Positions 35,664-43,131 of a DNA stretch of 64,000 nt are shown piece after piece (within the stretch, counting starts at the first letter, position 1; each line of letters starts with the position of its first letter). The notes below the pieces were generated by a model. That model ran no database searches and had not been told where the DNA came from. It saw only the letters and a program-made list of their open reading frames with translations. Source of the DNA: Streptomyces sp. HUAS YS2 (lineage in GTDB: Bacteria; Actinomycetota; Actinomycetes; Streptomycetales; Streptomycetaceae); contig NZ_CP137573.1 of assembly GCF_033343995.1 (NCBI RefSeq), positions 4,497,001 to 4,561,000 of the forward strand. The letters are read 5' to 3'. The position numbers were made by a program, and so were the translations under genes.

Positions 35664-36356
35664 ATGTCCGGACTGATCGACACCACGGAGATGTATCTCC
35701 GCACCATCCTCGAGCTGGAGGAAGAAGGTGTGGTCCCGATGCGTGCCCGGATCGCCGAGCGGCTCGACCAGAGCGGCCCGACGGTCAGCCAGACCGTGGC
35801 CCGGATGGAGCGGGACGGCCTGGTGGCCGTCGCCAGCGACCGGCACCTGGAGCTCACCGACGAGGGCCGCCGTCTCGCCACCCGCGTGATGCGCAAGCAC
35901 CGCCTCGCGGAGTGCCTGCTCGTCGACGTGATCGGCCTGGAGTGGGAGCAGGTCCACGCCGAGGCCTGCCGCTGGGAGCACGTGATGAGCGAGGCGGTCG
36001 AGCGGCGCGTCCTGGAGCTGCTGCGCCACCCGACGGAGTCGCCGTACGGCAACCCGATCCCGGGCCTGGAGGAGCTGGGCGAGAAGGCCGAGACAGAGGC
36101 GTTCCTCGACGACTCGATGGTCTCGCTCGCCGACCTGGAGGCCGGCACCGAGGGCAAGACGGTGATCGTCCGCCGGATCGGCGAGCCGATCCAGACGGAC
36201 GCCCAGCTGATGTACACGCTGCGCCGGGCGGGCGTGCAGCCCGGCTCGGTCGTGAGCGTGACCGACTCGCCCGGCGGTGTCCTCGTCGGCAGCGGCGGTG
36301 AGGCGGCGGAGCTGGACGCGGACATCGCGTCCCACGTGTTCGTGGCGAAGCGCTAG
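35664..36356 (+). CDS. dmdR1: DtxR/IdeR family iron-dependent repressor
   Basis: 230 aa. N-terminal winged HTH (YLRTILELEEEGVVPMRARIAERLDQSGPTVSQ is split by the usual turns), metal-binding/dimerisation domain (RKHRLAECLLVDVIGLEW, EACRWEHVMSEAVE, the latter holding the Cys, Glu and His ligands of the primary site) and a C-terminal SH3-like domain from about 150. It senses Fe(II) and represses siderophore and iron-uptake genes; DmdR1 is the main iron regulator in streptomycetes. ATG 35664 has GAGGGG 5 nt upstream. It is divergent from the SIS gene. The antisense strand keeps a long ORF (see findings). Confidence 0.93.
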   Translation: MSGLIDTTEMYLRTILELEEEGVVPMRARIAERLDQSGPTVSQTVARMERDGLVAVASDRHLELTDEGRRLATRVMRKHRLAECLLVDVIGLEWEQVHAEACRWEHVMSEAVERRVLELLRHPTESPYGNPIPGLEELGEKAETEAFLDDSMVSLADLEAGTEGKTVIVRRIGEPIQTDAQLMYTLRRAGVQPGSVVSVTDSPGGVLVGSGGEAAELDADIASHVFVAKR

Positions 36357-37925
36357 CTAGTCCGCGGTACGGACGCCGACGGCGGCCAGGTACGCGCCGA
36401 GCGTGCCGGGCGCCGTCGTGTTGCCGCTGCCGCTGCCGCTGCCGCTGCCGCTGCCGTTGCCGGTGTTGATGTCGCGGTCGCTGTTGCCTTCGCCCGCCCA
36501 GCCCACGTACCCGTCGGGGCGGATCAGGAACAGACCGGTGCCGTAGGCCTCGTACGCGTCGAGGCGGGCGGTACGGACGGTGGCGGGGAGCGTCTCGCCG
36601 GCCGCCCACGCGGGGACGTCCGTGCCGATCGCGAGCAGCGTGAAGTGCGGGCCGCGGAAGGCGTCGAAGAGACGTGCCCCGTCGTGCGGTCCGTCCGGCG
36701 CGCGGTCGCCCGCGCGCAGCGCGTCGTCCGCCCGCCCCGTACGGGTCTCCACGGTGAGCGACGAGTCCCGGTACCCGAGCCCGAGCTGCTGGACCTCCTC
36801 GCCGCGCTGGGTCCCCTTCCCTTCGGCGGCGGCCCGGTGGATGCGGGTGCTGATGCCGAGCACGTCCGCGGCGATCGGCAGCCGTTCCGCCTCGTACGTG
36901 TCGAGCAGCGCGGCCGGGGCGCCGTGCCGGAGGACCTGGCCGAGCTTCCAGCCGAGGTTGTACGCGTCCTGGATGCTGGTGTTCAGCCCTTGGCCGCCCG
37001 CGGGGGAGTGGATGTGGGCCGCGTCGCCGGCCAGGAAGACCCGGCCCTCGCGGAACCGGTCGGCCATGGCCGCACTGGCCCGGAAGTCCGACGCCCACAG
37101 CACCTCGGTGACGTCCGCCTCGGTCAGCGGGGTGCGGGCGGCGACGAGCCGGCGCACCGCCTCGGCCGAGGTGTCGATGACGGCCGTCTCGTCCTCGAAG
37201 CCGGCCATGAGCTGGAACAGGTCGCCGTCGCCGCCGGGCAGCGGGCACAGCGCCGTGCCGCCGCCCTCCGCCTTCGGCCAGATGTGCCAATTGCCGCGGT
37301 CGACGAGCGCGTCCGGTGAGAGACGCACGTCCGCGACGAGCACCGGGCGCGGGTCGACGCTCTCGCCCGTCATGCCGATGCCGAGCGCGCGGCGGACCGT
37401 CGAGCGCCCGCCGTCGGCGGCGACCAGGTAGGCCGCGCGTACCGTCGCGCCGGTGGAGAGGTCCGCCTCGACCCCGTCCGCGTCCTGGCGGAGCCCGGTG
37501 AGCGCGGCGCCGAACCGGACGCTGCCGCCGAGCTCCACCAGCCTGTCGTACAGGACCTCCTGGGTGCGGGCCTGCGGGATGAGCAGCAGGTTTGCGTACG
37601 GGACCTGCTCGGTGGGCTCGGAGGTCTTCACCATGTCGAACTCGTGCTGCCGCTCGGCGCCGTCCCAGGCCAGCATCCGCGGGTAGCCGGTGCCGGAGAC
37701 GTGGATCGCGGGCAGCACGCCGAGGTCGTCGAGGACCTCCTGGCTGCGCGGCTGCAGCCCCTTGCCGCGCGAGCCGGGGAAGAGGCCGTCGGCCTTCTCC
37801 AGGAGCACGGTGCGCACGCCCCGGCGGGCGAGGTCGATGGCGAGCACGAGTCCGGTGGGTCCGGCTCCGACGACGACGACGTCGGTGGTGGTGATGTCGG
37901 TGCGGGTGTGCGTGTGCGTGTCCAT
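36357..37925 (-). CDS. FAD-dependent aromatic monooxygenase
   Basis: 522 aa flavoprotein hydroxylase (PheA/TfdB class A). VVVVGAGPTGLVLAIDLARRG binds FAD, the DG motif is VAADGGRSTVRR, and GDAAHIHSPAGGQGLN is the second FAD motif. The C-terminal thioredoxin-like part is interrupted near residue 495 by (Gly-Ser)5 encoded by a hexanucleotide repeat. ATG 37925 has GGAGGG 8 nt upstream. It is divergent from a TetR gene with two shared palindromes, so expression is probably induced by its aromatic substrate or a drug. Homologues include tetracycline- and rifampicin-modifying enzymes, but substrate cannot be assigned. Confidence 0.88.
   Translation of the reverse strand: MDTHTHTRTDITTTDVVVVGAGPTGLVLAIDLARRGVRTVLLEKADGLFPGSRGKGLQPRSQEVLDDLGVLPAIHVSGTGYPRMLAWDGAERQHEFDMVKTSEPTEQVPYANLLLIPQARTQEVLYDRLVELGGSVRFGAALTGLRQDADGVEADLSTGATVRAAYLVAADGGRSTVRRALGIGMTGESVDPRPVLVADVRLSPDALVDRGNWHIWPKAEGGGTALCPLPGGDGDLFQLMAGFEDETAVIDTSAEAVRRLVAARTPLTEADVTEVLWASDFRASAAMADRFREGRVFLAGDAAHIHSPAGGQGLNTSIQDAYNLGWKLGQVLRHGAPAALLDTYEAERLPIAADVLGISTRIHRAAAEGKGTQRGEEVQQLGLGYRDSSLTVETRTGRADDALRAGDRAPDGPHDGARLFDAFRGPHFTLLAIGTDVPAWAAGETLPATVRTARLDAYEAYGTGLFLIRPDGYVGWAGEGNSDRDINTGNGSGSGSGSGSGNTTAPGTLGAYLAAVGVRTAD
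36423..36458. repeat. Hexanucleotide repeat (GCCGCT)5 plus GCCGTT
   Basis: Five perfect GCCGCT copies at 36423-36452 followed by one variant, inside the monooxygenase gene, encoding alternating Gly-Ser in the C-terminal region. The period is a multiple of three, so copy changes keep the frame. Confidence 0.9.
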
Positions 37926-37944
37926 GGCTGTGCCCTCCGCGTTC

Positions 37945-37996
37945 CTTAACGGCGTTAAGTTCCTGACTCCCGGAGCATCTCCTTAACGCCGTTAAG
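37945..37996. promoter_or_regulatory. Two TetR operators between the monooxygenase and tetR
   Basis: CTTAAC-N3-GTTAAG occurs twice as a perfect palindrome: 37945-37959 (N3 GGC) and 37982-37996 (N3 GCC). Centres are 37 bp apart. They lie just upstream of both divergent starts. Confidence 0.85.
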
Positions 37997-38020
37997 TTGT
38001 CAAGGGGATACGGTGGCGGC

Positions 38021-38701
38021 GTGGCGACGAAGAAGACGGCCCGGATCGACCCCGCGCAGGTGGCGGAGGTCGCCCTGGGTCTCCTGAACGAGCGGGGGCT
38101 CGAGGGGCTGACCCTGCGGGCCATCGCCAAAGAGCTGAACGTGCAGGCCCCCGCGCTCTACTGGCACTTCAAGAACAAGCAGGCGCTGCTCGACGAGATG
38201 GCGACGGTGATGTACCGGCAGATGGTGGCCGACCCCGTCGCCCACCCCACCGGCGACCTGACCTGGCAGGAGCTGATCCTCGCGACCAACCGCGGCCTGC
38301 GTGCCGCGCTGCTGCGGTACCGCGACGGGGCGAAGGTGTACAGCGGCGCCCGCTTCACCGGCGTCGACTTCGCCGCCGACATGGAGCGCCAGCTCCGCGC
38401 GCTCGCCGCCGCGGGCTTCTCGCCGCGCGAGGCGGTCCGGGCGGGAACCACCGCGTACATGTTCACGCTCGGCTTCGTCACGGAGGAGCAGGGCGCGCAG
38501 CCGACACCCGGCGAGGCCCGCGAGGGCTTCGACGTCGAGGAGCGCGCGGAGCGGCTGGCGGACTACCCGCTGGCGGCGGCGGCCGGCGCGGAGCTGTTCA
38601 CCGACTTCGACGCCGGGTTCGAGGAGGGGCTGCGGCTGATCGTCGCCGGCATCGAGGCGACGTACGCGCCGTCCGGAACCGGGCAGCCGCGCCATCCGTA
38701 A
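38021..38701 (+). CDS. TetR family regulator (TetR-class C-terminal domain)
   Basis: 226 aa. HTH at residues 22-48 (LTLRAIAKELNVQAPALYWHFKNK), and a C-terminal domain of the tetracycline-repressor class. GTG 38021 is used; a TTG at 37997 lies next to the second operator and is less likely. It is divergent from the FAD monooxygenase and probably represses both. The last eight codons and the TAA stop lie inside a 23-bp tandem repeat that continues downstream. Confidence 0.87.
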   Translation: MATKKTARIDPAQVAEVALGLLNERGLEGLTLRAIAKELNVQAPALYWHFKNKQALLDEMATVMYRQMVADPVAHPTGDLTWQELILATNRGLRAALLRYRDGAKVYSGARFTGVDFAADMERQLRALAAAGFSPREAVRAGTTAYMFTLGFVTEEQGAQPTPGEAREGFDVEERAERLADYPLAAAAGAELFTDFDAGFEEGLRLIVAGIEATYAPSGTGQPRHP

Positions 38702-38783
38702 CCGGACAGCCGCCCCGTCCGTAACCGGACAGCCGCCCCGTCCGTAACCGGACAGCCGTCCCGTCCATAACTGGACAGCCCGG
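38673..38783. repeat. 23-bp tandem repeat overlapping the 3' end of tetR
   Basis: Five units of 23 bp (CCGTAACCGGACAGCCGCC-type) run from 38673 to 38783. The first is degenerate and inside the gene, three (38696, 38719, 38742) are near identical, and the last is partial. The stop codon of tetR is the TAA of the second unit. Confidence 0.88.
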
Positions 38784-38966
38784 TTTACGTCGGAATGGCC
38801 ACGCCCGCACCCCGGTCGTGCCACGCTGGTCTGAACAGGACCGGGGCGGTCGGGGTGGTCGGGTCGGGGAGGGGGCCGGAGGATGCCGGCGACGCGGCGT
38901 ACGGATCGGCTGGGCGCGGCGTGGCTCGTGTGTGCGGCCGGGTCCGCGAGGGCTGAGGCGACAGAG

Positions 38967-38994
38967 GGCCCCGGCGCCCATGGGCGCCGGGGCC
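38967..38994. terminator. Perfect 28-bp palindrome
   Basis: GGCCCCGGCGCCCA is directly followed by its exact inverse complement (arms 38967-38980 and 38981-38994). In RNA it forms a very stable hairpin with a minimal loop, likely a terminator. It lies in the 470-bp gene-free stretch 38784-39257, which otherwise shows only the LexA-type box and short repeats near its right end. Confidence 0.65.
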
Positions 38995-39160
38995 TGTCCT
39001 CCCCTGTGCTGACCCGGAGCCCCGAGCTCCCAGGGTCATTCCCCTCGGACCGTTTTCCCCGAGCGGTCCGCCTCCCGCAGAAGATCTCCCCTCGGCGGCG
39101 CGCGTCAATCCTTGAGCGAGGTCACTCGAACGAGGGGTGTTGCATGGCAGAACCGCATTT

Positions 39161-39176
39161 TCGAATACAGGTTCGA
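39161..39176. promoter_or_regulatory. LexA (SOS) box-like site upstream of a hydrolase gene
   Basis: TCGAATACAGGTTCGA matches the actinobacterial SOS box TCGAAC-N4-GTTCGA at 11 of 12 defined bases. It lies 82 bp before the hydrolase ATG and overlaps a plausible -10 region. A 10-bp repeat (CGCTCGACAT at 39198 and 39208, variant at 39218) follows. Confidence 0.6.
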
Positions 39177-39257
39177 TAGTCTGGCGGAGTTCGACAGCGC
39201 TCGACATCGCTCGACATCGCTCGACCGGAACGCGGGAAAAGAGGGGGTGCCAGGGAC

Positions 39258-40133
39258 ATGGTGCGACGCATCGACGTGACCGGAGCCGACGGCGTACGCC
39301 TGGCGGCCTGGGAGTTCGCCGAGCCGCCCAAGGCGTACGGCCAGGAGCCCGCGCACCCAGCGCCAGCCCCCGGTGTCTTACTGCTGCACGGCCTGATGGG
39401 CCGCGCCTCGCACTGGGCGCCCACCGCCCGCTGGCTCGCCGAGCGGCACCGCGCGGTCGCGCTCGACCAGCGCGGACACGGCCGCAGCGCGAAGCCCGCC
39501 GCGGGGCCCTTCACCCGCGAGGCGTACGTCGCCGACGCGGCGGCGGCGGTCGAACAGCTCGGGCTCGGCCCGGTGACGCTCGTCGGCCACTCCATGGGCG
39601 CCCTGACCGCCTGGCAGCTGGCCGCCGAACGGCCCGACCTCGTCCGCGCGCTGGTCATCTGCGACATGCGGGCCTCCGCCCTCGGCGCCGCTTCGCAGCG
39701 CGAGTGGGCGGACTGGTTCCGTACCTGGCCGGTGCCGTTCGCGACGCTCGCGGACGTACGGAAGTGGTTCGGCGAGGACGACCCGTGGGTCGAACGCCCG
39801 AACCCCGCGCGCGGCGAGTTCTTCGCCGAGGTGATGGCCGAATCGGCGGACGGCTGGCGGCCGGTGTTCGACCCGGCGCAGATGCTCACCTCCCGCGAGA
39901 CCTGGGTCCACGACGCGCACTGGGACTCCCTCGCCCAGGTCCGCTGCCCCACGCTCGTCGTCCGCGGCCTGGACGGCGAACTGGGCCGCGCCGAGGCCCA
40001 GGAGATGGTCCGCGTCCTCCCGCACGGCGCGTACGCCGAGGTTCCCGACGCCGGCCACCTCGTCCACTACGACCACCCGGACGCCTGGCGCACGGCCATC
40101 GAGCCTTTCCTGAACGGCGTGTTGACGCCGTAG
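39258..40133 (+). CDS. Alpha/beta hydrolase
   Basis: 291 aa. Oxyanion strand-loop VLLLHGLMGRAS, nucleophile elbow LVGHSMGAL (Ser), and the catalytic His in PDAGHLVHYD; an acid residue likely in VVRGLDGEL. No signal peptide, so cytoplasmic. The cap region between about 140 and 220 resembles haloperoxidase-like or ester hydrolases; the substrate is not predictable. ATG 39258. A LexA-type box upstream suggests DNA-damage control, which would be unusual for this family. Confidence 0.82.
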   Translation: MVRRIDVTGADGVRLAAWEFAEPPKAYGQEPAHPAPAPGVLLLHGLMGRASHWAPTARWLAERHRAVALDQRGHGRSAKPAAGPFTREAYVADAAAAVEQLGLGPVTLVGHSMGALTAWQLAAERPDLVRALVICDMRASALGAASQREWADWFRTWPVPFATLADVRKWFGEDDPWVERPNPARGEFFAEVMAESADGWRPVFDPAQMLTSRETWVHDAHWDSLAQVRCPTLVVRGLDGELGRAEAQEMVRVLPHGAYAEVPDAGHLVHYDHPDAWRTAIEPFLNGVLTP

Positions 40134-40187
40134 GGTCGGCGCCAGGATCCCTTGATCACCGCCGAACCTGCTGGTTGGGTTGACGGC

Positions 40188-40736
40188 ATGACTGAACCCG
40201 GAACCGTCGCCTGGCCGCCGACCGCCCCGATCGAGACCGAGCGGCTCGTCCTCCGCGCGTCCGAGGCCCGGGACCGGGCCGCGTTCGTCGAGCTGTTCGC
40301 CTCGCCGGAGGTGGGCACGTACGTCGGTGGCGCTCGCCCGCGTGACGAGCTGGAGCGCGCGATGCCCGAGGTGCCCGGGCAGCGGCCCGGCCTCTTCGTG
40401 ATCGATCTCGACGGAGCGATGATCGGCATGATCACGCTCGACCGGCGCGACGCGGAGCGCCCCGGCCGGGTCCGCCCGGAGGGCGGCGAGACCGAGCTCG
40501 GCTACATGCTCCTGCCGGAGGCCTGGGGGCGCGGGTACGCCGCCGAGGCCTCCGCGGCGGCCCTCGACTGGTTCACCGCCACGCTCCCGGGTGAGCCCGT
40601 GGTGCTCACCACCCAGACCGCCAACACCCGCGCGATGCGCCTCGCGACGAAGCTGGGGTTCGTCGAGGTCGCCCGTTTCGAGGAGTACGGCGCGGAGCAG
40701 TGGTTCGGCGCGCGGACCGCGGGCGCGGACGCCTGA
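40188..40736 (+). CDS. GNAT family acetyltransferase (RimJ/RimL type)
   Basis: 182 aa. IETERLVLRASEARD at the N terminus and the acetyl-CoA loop LLPEAWGRGYAAEAS mark the RimJ/RimL-like Acetyltransf_3 group, with TQTANTRAMRLATKLGFVEV near the C terminus. ATG 40188 is chosen; the frame extends to 40152 without a better signal. It is followed after 18 bp by an APH-like phosphotransferase, so the two small-molecule/protein modifying enzymes are probably co-expressed. Confidence 0.82.
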   Translation: MTEPGTVAWPPTAPIETERLVLRASEARDRAAFVELFASPEVGTYVGGARPRDELERAMPEVPGQRPGLFVIDLDGAMIGMITLDRRDAERPGRVRPEGGETELGYMLLPEAWGRGYAAEASAAALDWFTATLPGEPVVLTTQTANTRAMRLATKLGFVEVARFEEYGAEQWFGARTAGADA

Positions 40737-40754
40737 CGGGACGGACGACGGCTC

Positions 40755-41663
40755 ATGGAGAGCATCGAGATCGACGAGAACCTGGTGCGCTCGCTGGTGC
40801 GAGAGCAGCATCCGGACCTCGCAGGGCTCGACGTGCGCGAGGTGATCGGCGGTTGGGACAACCAACTGTGGCGGCTGGGCGATGGGTTGGCCGTGCGCAT
40901 GCCCCGCACGGAGCGCGCGCCGTCCCTCCTGCGCAAGGAGCACCGGTGGCTGCCCGCCCTGGCCCCGCGTCTCCCGCTCCCGGTCCCGACCCCCGTACGC
41001 CTCGGGGAACCGTCCGCCCGCTTCCCGCGCCCATGGACCATCGCGACCTGGGTCCCCGGCGAACCGGCCGACCGCGCCCCGATCAGCCACGCCGCCGCGG
41101 CCGACACCCTGGCGGGCTTCCTCAGGGCCCTCCACGTGCAGGCGCCCCCGGACGCACCGGTCGGCGAGGACCGCGGCGTCCCCCTCGAACAGCTCGCGGA
41201 CGGCTTCGAGCAGGGCCTGGAGGAAGTCGCCTCCGGAGGCGACTTCGCCGAACTCCGAAGGGTCCGGGACATCTGGGAGCAGGCCGTCGCAGCGCCCGAC
41301 TGGGAGGGCCCGCCGCTATGGCTGCACGGCGACCTGCACCCGGCCAACGTCGTCGTCTCGGACGGCACACTCACCGGCGTCGTCGACTTCGGCGACATGT
41401 GCGCCGGCGACCCGGCGGTGGATCTCGCCGCCGCCTGGGTGCTCCTCCCCGCCGGGGCGGCCGCGCGCTTCTTCGCCGCGTACGCACAGGCGGACGAGCC
41501 GACGATCCGCCGCGCCCGAGGCCTGGCCGCCGGGAAGTGCCTCGCCCTCATCCTCGTAGGCCGCGCCGGCGACCAGAACCTCCCCGGCGGCAAACCCACC
41601 TGGGGCCCAGCCGGCCGCGCGGCGCTCGACAGGGTGCTGGCGCCGATCGGGGCGGCCGGCTGA
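40755..41663 (+). CDS. Aminoglycoside phosphotransferase (APH/choline-kinase) family protein
   Basis: 302 aa kinase-like fold. Gly-rich N-lobe GGWDNQLWRLGDGLAVRMPR, catalytic loop WLHGDLHPANVVV with the Asp and Asn, and metal-binding VVDFGDMCAGDPAVDLA. Motifs for phosphotransfer are complete, so it is probably active. Such genes phosphorylate antibiotics, sugars or nucleosides; the actual substrate cannot be told. ATG 40755, 18 bp after the GNAT gene. Confidence 0.85.
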   Translation: MESIEIDENLVRSLVREQHPDLAGLDVREVIGGWDNQLWRLGDGLAVRMPRTERAPSLLRKEHRWLPALAPRLPLPVPTPVRLGEPSARFPRPWTIATWVPGEPADRAPISHAAAADTLAGFLRALHVQAPPDAPVGEDRGVPLEQLADGFEQGLEEVASGGDFAELRRVRDIWEQAVAAPDWEGPPLWLHGDLHPANVVVSDGTLTGVVDFGDMCAGDPAVDLAAAWVLLPAGAAARFFAAYAQADEPTIRRARGLAAGKCLALILVGRAGDQNLPGGKPTWGPAGRAALDRVLAPIGAAG

Positions 41664-41716
41664 CCAGCGGAGCATGGACGCTCCACGCCTTGACGGGCTC
41701 AGCGCCGCGGCGGGTC

Positions 41717-41938
41717 TCATCCGTCCGCGGCGTCCTCGGTCTCCCAGCGCAGCAGGTCGCCCGGCTGGCACTCGAGTACCTCGCAGAGCGCGGCGAGCGT
41801 CGCGAAGCGCACCGCCTTGGCGCGTCCGTTCTTGAGCACCGCCAGGTTGGCGGGTGTGATACCGACGCGGTCCGCGAGTTCGCCCACGGACATCTTCCGC
41901 CTGGCCAGCATCACGTCGATGTCGACGGCGATCGGCAT
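41717..41938 (-). CDS. XRE family helix-turn-helix regulator (YozG-like)
   Basis: 73 aa single-domain HTH (DVMLARRKMSVGELADRVGITPANLAVLKNGRAKAVRF is the HTH core, in which ITPANLAVLKNG is diagnostic of the YozG/HTH_26 type). It always travels with a DUF2975 membrane protein. ATG 41938 overlaps the DUF2975 stop as TGATG, so it is coupled. It probably binds the palindromes at 42421-42456 and autoregulates. Confidence 0.85.
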   Translation of the reverse strand: MPIAVDIDVMLARRKMSVGELADRVGITPANLAVLKNGRAKAVRFATLAALCEVLECQPGDLLRWETEDAADG

Positions 41939-42408
41939 CAGATCACCTCGTCCAACTCGGCCCGCATCCGCGCCGCCTGGGCGAGCAGCATGCGCAGCAC
42001 GAGCACGATGAGCGCGACCCCCAGGATGGCCACGCCGATCCCGGCCATGATGACGGTGACGCCCGGGTCCTCGCGCTGGCCCGGCGCGTTGATGGCCGTG
42101 ACCGCGAACCACACGAGGGCGGCCGCCACGATCGAGCCGATCACGCCGTCCACGTACCGGAAGGCTGCGTGGGAGAACACCGTTCCGCGTCGCACCATCG
42201 TCACCAGCCGCCACACGCAGACCAGGGCGACCTGGGCCGACACCATGCCCAGGATCGTGATCAGGCGCAGCGGGGTCAGCGGGAGCGACCCGTCCTCGGG
42301 GTCGTTCCCACTGATCAACGTCCAGACCATCAACGCCTGGACGAACACGGTGCCGGTGAGCACCACCACGAGCACGGCGCGCAGCGCGCGCACGGTCAGC
42401 TTTCCCAT
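41938..42408 (-). CDS. DUF2975 membrane protein
   Basis: 156 aa with four hydrophobic helices (about residues 9-30, 46-65, 88-106, 118-142). DUF2975 proteins (YoaS-like) are paired with small XRE regulators; their role is unknown, although the pairing recalls membrane sensor/regulator modules. ATG 42408 has GGAGG 8 nt upstream; an ATG at 42423 lies inside the first operator. The XRE gene follows with a TGATG overlap. Confidence 0.82.
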   Translation of the reverse strand: MGKLTVRALRAVLVVVLTGTVFVQALMVWTLISGNDPEDGSLPLTPLRLITILGMVSAQVALVCVWRLVTMVRRGTVFSHAAFRYVDGVIGSIVAAALVWFAVTAINAPGQREDPGVTVIMAGIGVAILGVALIVLVLRMLLAQAARMRAELDEVI

Positions 42409-42420
42409 GGCCCAACCTCC

Positions 42421-42456
42421 CATCGAGTTACGATGGAAATCTATCGAGTTTCGATA
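42421..42456. promoter_or_regulatory. Two operators of the DUF2975-XRE operon
   Basis: TATCGA-GTT-TCGATA (42442-42456, perfect, extending to 9-bp arms) and CATCGA-GTT-ACGATG (42421-42435, one mismatch). Centres are 21 bp apart. They lie directly upstream of the DUF2975 start, one next to the Shine-Dalgarno. Confidence 0.8.
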
Positions 42457-42471
42457 GATGCGGCAAGAGGG

Positions 42472-42885
42472 TCAGGTGGGCGAGCTCTGGGACTCGATCA
42501 TCCTGACCAGGTCGGTGATGTCCTTGTGGAAGGTGAACTCACGCACCAGCGTGGTCCAGCGCCCGTCCTGCCGCCGCCAGACGAAGTTGTAGAGCACCGG
42601 GACGTCGTCCTTCACGCGGCGCACGATGATCGACCCATGGCCGTCGTACACGCTGGTGGCCAGAAGGCTGAGGTCGTCGAGTGACTCACCCACCTTCATC
42701 CCCTGGTCCCGCAGAGCGCGGAAGCGCGCCATGAACTGGTCCTTGGTCAGCGTCACCACCCGACCCTCCTCGTCGAACCGCACGTTCTCGAAACCCGGGT
42801 CGTAGAGGGCGTCCAGCCCCTCCACGTCCATGGCCAGGCCGGCGTTCAGGTACTCCCACATACGATCCACAAGCGATTGATCCAC
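42472..42885 (-). CDS. NTF2-like (SnoaL/DUF4440-type) protein
   Basis: 137 aa. N-terminal helix LVDRMWEYLNAG, then the NTF2 cone pattern (GLDALYDPGFENVRF, KDQFMARFRAL, GHGSIIVRRV, YNFVWRRQDGRWTTLV). GTG 42885 with GAGGGAG upstream is chosen; longer ATG-initiated frames upstream run through GC-rich DNA with no signal. NTF2-like proteins bind small ligands or act as hydratases/isomerases. Function unknown. Confidence 0.75.
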   Translation of the reverse strand: MDQSLVDRMWEYLNAGLAMDVEGLDALYDPGFENVRFDEEGRVVTLTKDQFMARFRALRDQGMKVGESLDDLSLLATSVYDGHGSIIVRRVKDDVPVLYNFVWRRQDGRWTTLVREFTFHKDITDLVRMIESQSSPT

Positions 42886-43000
42886 GATCGGCTCTCCCTC
42901 GTCGCTGGTTCCGTTCCGCCTACCTCCCCAACGTCGCAGCGCCCGCCGACAAAGCGCCGACAGTCCGCCGTCCACGACCGACAGCCGACCGACCGTCTCC

Positions 43001-43052
43001 CGTCCGGCCGTCCGGCCGTCCGGCCGTCCTGCCGTGCGACCTACATGTCGCA
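43001..43052. repeat. 8-bp tandem repeat and adjacent dyad upstream of the MFS gene
   Basis: CGTCCGGC is repeated three times from 43001 with a fourth variant (CGTCCTGC) to 43032. Next to it TGCGAC (43035-43040) and GTCGCA (43047-43052) form an 18-bp dyad that may be an operator of the MFS gene at 43132. No regulator gene is adjacent. Confidence 0.6.
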
Positions 43053-43131
43053 TTTGTGCCAGACCCTGACCGTGGACGACTGCTGAACTCGGGCGTATTG
43101 CCACTGGCGTCATGACGACAGGACAGGAACC

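Noticed and set aside
38673..38783. Possible CRISPR array
   Set aside because: The 23-bp units are directly adjacent with no spacers and no cas genes are present.
38883..39179. A 98-codon plus-strand ORF after GGAGG
   Set aside because: It runs through the 28-bp palindrome and the LexA-type box, has no protein-like pattern, and no family is recognised.
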